Shown here: positions 4,915 to 5,994 of the stretch, piece after piece | Layout of the letters: every line of letters starts with the position of its first letter | How positions within the stretch are numbered: the first letter of the stretch is position 1 | NCBI GenBank assembly: GCA_016203345.1 | Contig: JACQMZ010000045.1 | Span: forward strand, 1-5,994 | Length of the DNA: 5,994 nt | Source of the DNA: Candidatus Woesearchaeota archaeon | Lineage (GTDB): Archaea; Nanobdellota; Nanobdellia; Woesearchaeales; ARS49 | Direction of reading: 5' to 3' | Notes under the pieces: model-generated | The model's database searches: none | What the model was told of the DNA's origin: nothing | What the model saw: the letters and a program-made list of their open reading frames with translations, nothing else | Program-made: the position numbers and the translations under genes

Positions 4915-5700
4915 GACTTCATGAAACGAGCCGCCAGTATTAGAAGCGACACGCTGACAAAACTGCCGAAAAGGCCCATACGTGGCGATGCCGAACACGT
5001 GCACTCGGTCATGATCAGGATTGCTATTCGTGATTATGAGCAAGTGCTCTGCCATGTCAAGCCTGCACGTGGGCTCGCCGTCAGTCAAAAGAATAACATC
5101 ACGATTGCTACCTCCTGTTCTCAATGCATAAGACACTCCAAACGCCGTTCCCGTACCACCTTGCGGGTACAGGCCGTCAATCCACCTATACGCAGCCCTC
5201 TTGTTTTCAACAGATGCAGGCACCAGCTCCCTTTGCCACGCATTTGTCGAACAATCATAACTCACGATGTTAAACCGAAAATTAGGAGCCAACGCCCTGA
5301 TTGAACGCTTCAGTTCAACTTGCGCCCTTTGAAAACGAGTCATGTTCCTGACCCTGCCCTCCAGATCAACACCAGAACCCATGACCCTTTCCATGGAACC
5401 GCTCCTGTCAACCACGTAAATAAGCGACTCAGTGGCGCCATAAATCGGTTCACCAAAAAAAGTCGGAGGATCCTCATCAGGAATACGCGGCGGCTCCTGA
5501 CGATGAGGGTCTGAGTACGAAATACGCGGACCAATCGGCAAATCCAACCCCTCATCACCGGCATACATCCTCTTCCCACCGAACAACAGCGCCAAACCAA
5601 GAACACCTGCAGTTGCATACTTCACAGCCGCTGTTGAATACCTTCTTACGATACCTCTGAGAGAATTTTCGAGCATGAGTGCCCGCCCGAAGGACAACAT
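4909..5700 (-). CDS. Exported vWA-domain protein, paralog 1
   Basis: This is the first gene of the run, a paralog of the next gene. Counted from an internal ATG at 5676 (255 residues), it has an arginine-rich n-region (RGIVRR, 7-12), a hydrophobic segment (about 17-34), KR in the c-region and a probable cleavage MYA/GDEG at 39-40. A proline-rich linker and a vWA domain (about 84-255) follow. MIDAS residues are intact: D90-x-S92-x-S94, T175/T177 in GGTGTA, and D199 in LLTDG. C142, C204 and C240 match cysteines of the paralog. The frame stays open to an ATG at 5835, but codons upstream of 5703 translate an intergenic hairpin, so that extension is unlikely. I give ATG 5700; ATG 5703 and 5676 are also possible, and no start has a clear Shine-Dalgarno. 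An AT-rich GCTTTAAT lies about 28 bp ahead of 5676. The role is probably metal-dependent protein binding at the cell surface; the partner is unknown. Confidence 0.85.
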   Translation of the reverse strand: MLSFGRALMLENSLRGIVRRYSTAAVKYATAGVLGLALLFGGKRMYAGDEGLDLPIGPRISYSDPHRQEPPRIPDEDPPTFFGEPIYGATESLIYVVDRSGSMERVMGSGVDLEGRVRNMTRFQRAQVELKRSIRALAPNFRFNIVSYDCSTNAWQRELVPASVENKRAAYRWIDGLYPQGGTGTAFGVSYALRTGGSNRDVILLTDGEPTCRLDMAEHLLIITNSNPDHDRVHVFGIATYGPFRQFCQRVASNTGGSFHEVR

Positions 5701-5738
5701 CATTAAAGCTCTGTGTGAGGAGTGGTTATTGTGTACAC

Positions 5739-5785
5739 GAATTTTGCGAACTCCCTCGCTTGCGCTCGGTCGTTCAGCAAAATTC
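5739..5785. repeat. Bulged-A hairpin, copy 2
   Basis: The outer stem GAATTTTGC/GCAAAATTC (5739-5747 with 5777-5785) is followed by one unpaired A (5776), an inner stem GAAC/GTTC (5748-5751 with 5772-5775), and a weakly paired GC-rich tip. This is the plan of 1180-1224. The outer stems differ at one base pair (C-G versus G-C), and that change is compensated. It lies between two divergent genes (tRNA-Ser to the right, vWA gene to the left), so it cannot be the terminator of any gene in the window. Confidence 0.75.
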
Positions 5786-5852
5786 ACGTTCTCGAAAACC
5801 CTGACTGTCAGCAAAAGATAATGGAAGCTTAACACGTACGAGAGAGAGCAAT

Positions 5853-5860
5853 CTTTTTAA
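5853..5860 (+). promoter_or_regulatory. TATA box of the tRNA-Ser gene
   Basis: CTTTTTAA is centred about 28 bp upstream of the first base of the mature tRNA (5885), the expected distance for an archaeal TATA box with transcription starting close to the mature 5' end. Confidence 0.55.
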
Positions 5861-5884
5861 CCCATCAACACTTTGTTAACGTAT

Positions 5885-5967
5885 GCCGCAGTCGCATAAC
5901 CTGGTAGTGCGACAGTCTTGAAAACTGTTTCCGAAAGGAATTCTCGGTTCAAATCCGAGCTGCGGCG
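5885..5967 (+). tRNA. tRNA-Ser (anticodon UGA)
   Basis: An 83-nt type II tRNA reading UCA codons. The acceptor stem GCCGCAG/CTGCGGC (5885-5891 with 5960-5966) is perfect, with discriminator G at 5967 as expected for serine. The D arm is GCA/TGC with GG in the loop (5903-5904). The anticodon stem ACAGT/ACTGT (5912-5916 with 5924-5928) holds loop CTTGAAA with anticodon TGA at 5919-5921. The variable arm is TTCC-GAAA-GGAA (5929-5940), the hallmark of tRNA-Ser/Leu. The T arm is CTCGG/CCGAG with loop TTCAAAT. There is no intron, and CCA is not encoded (CTT follows), so it must be added after transcription. Confidence 0.97.
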
Positions 5968-5994
5968 CTTTAGGTCTGCACCTTATGCGTATAC

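Noticed and set aside
4615..5304. Long plus-strand open frame (229 codons) opposite the vWA genes
   Set aside because: It is antisense to two well-supported vWA genes with conserved motifs; its product is basic and lacks recognisable domains. The same applies to the plus-strand frame at 3541-4038 opposite a TPR-like gene.
1490..5700. Assignment of the run as a bacterial-type Bat aerotolerance operon
   Set aside because: The vWA proteins lack the flanking membrane helices of BatA/BatB, no MoxR ATPase or DUF58 protein is present, and the TPR-like proteins show no similarity that I can recognise to BatC.
5704..5835. N-terminal extension of the first vWA protein up to ATG 5835
   Set aside because: The added residues are the translation of the bulged-A hairpin and its flanks, have no counterpart in the paralog, and would place the signal peptide far inside the protein.

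Overview
The window looks like a piece of an archaeal chromosome, possibly from the DPANN group, although the phylum is a guess. The evidence for archaea is a tRNA-Ser(UGA) gene with no encoded CCA, TATA/BRE-type promoter sequences centred 25-28 bp ahead of genes (suggesting leaderless transcripts), GGTGA-type ribosome binding sites, and an AbrB-type DNA-binding domain. All protein genes lie on the minus strand; only the tRNA is on the plus strand.

Layout from right to left, in the direction of transcription of the protein genes. The tRNA-Ser (5885-5967) diverges from a tight gene run that covers about 5700 down to 1490. The run holds two paralogous exported von Willebrand factor A (vWA) proteins with intact MIDAS residues, then two paralogous helical TPR-like proteins without signal peptides, then a lipoprotein of the PQQ-dependent soluble aldose dehydrogenase family. 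The order is AABB plus a dehydrogenase, with gaps of 3, about 60, 7 and 37 nt; the last gap contains a possible extra promoter. Next comes a 372-bp non-coding stretch (1118-1489) rich in inverted repeats. It is followed by a stand-alone parvulin-type prolyl isomerase with a clear TATA promoter, and by a toxin-antitoxin pair: a DUF4258-type toxin overlapping a YgiT-type zinc-finger/AbrB antitoxin. The left end (1-146) is non-coding and contains a strong hairpin.

Working together: the toxin and antitoxin form an obvious module with a candidate operator upstream. The vWA pair, the TPR pair and the PQQ-type lipoprotein probably form one cell-surface system. I infer that the vWA proteins and the dehydrogenase act outside the membrane, and that the TPR proteins act inside as chaperones or assembly factors. 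I do not recognise this combination as a named system, and it is the best candidate here for something undescribed. A second theme is structured intergenic DNA: two hairpins of matching architecture (9-bp outer stem, single bulged A, inner stem), each ahead of a minus-strand gene start, and a chain of two overlapping long inverted repeats at 1298-1395.
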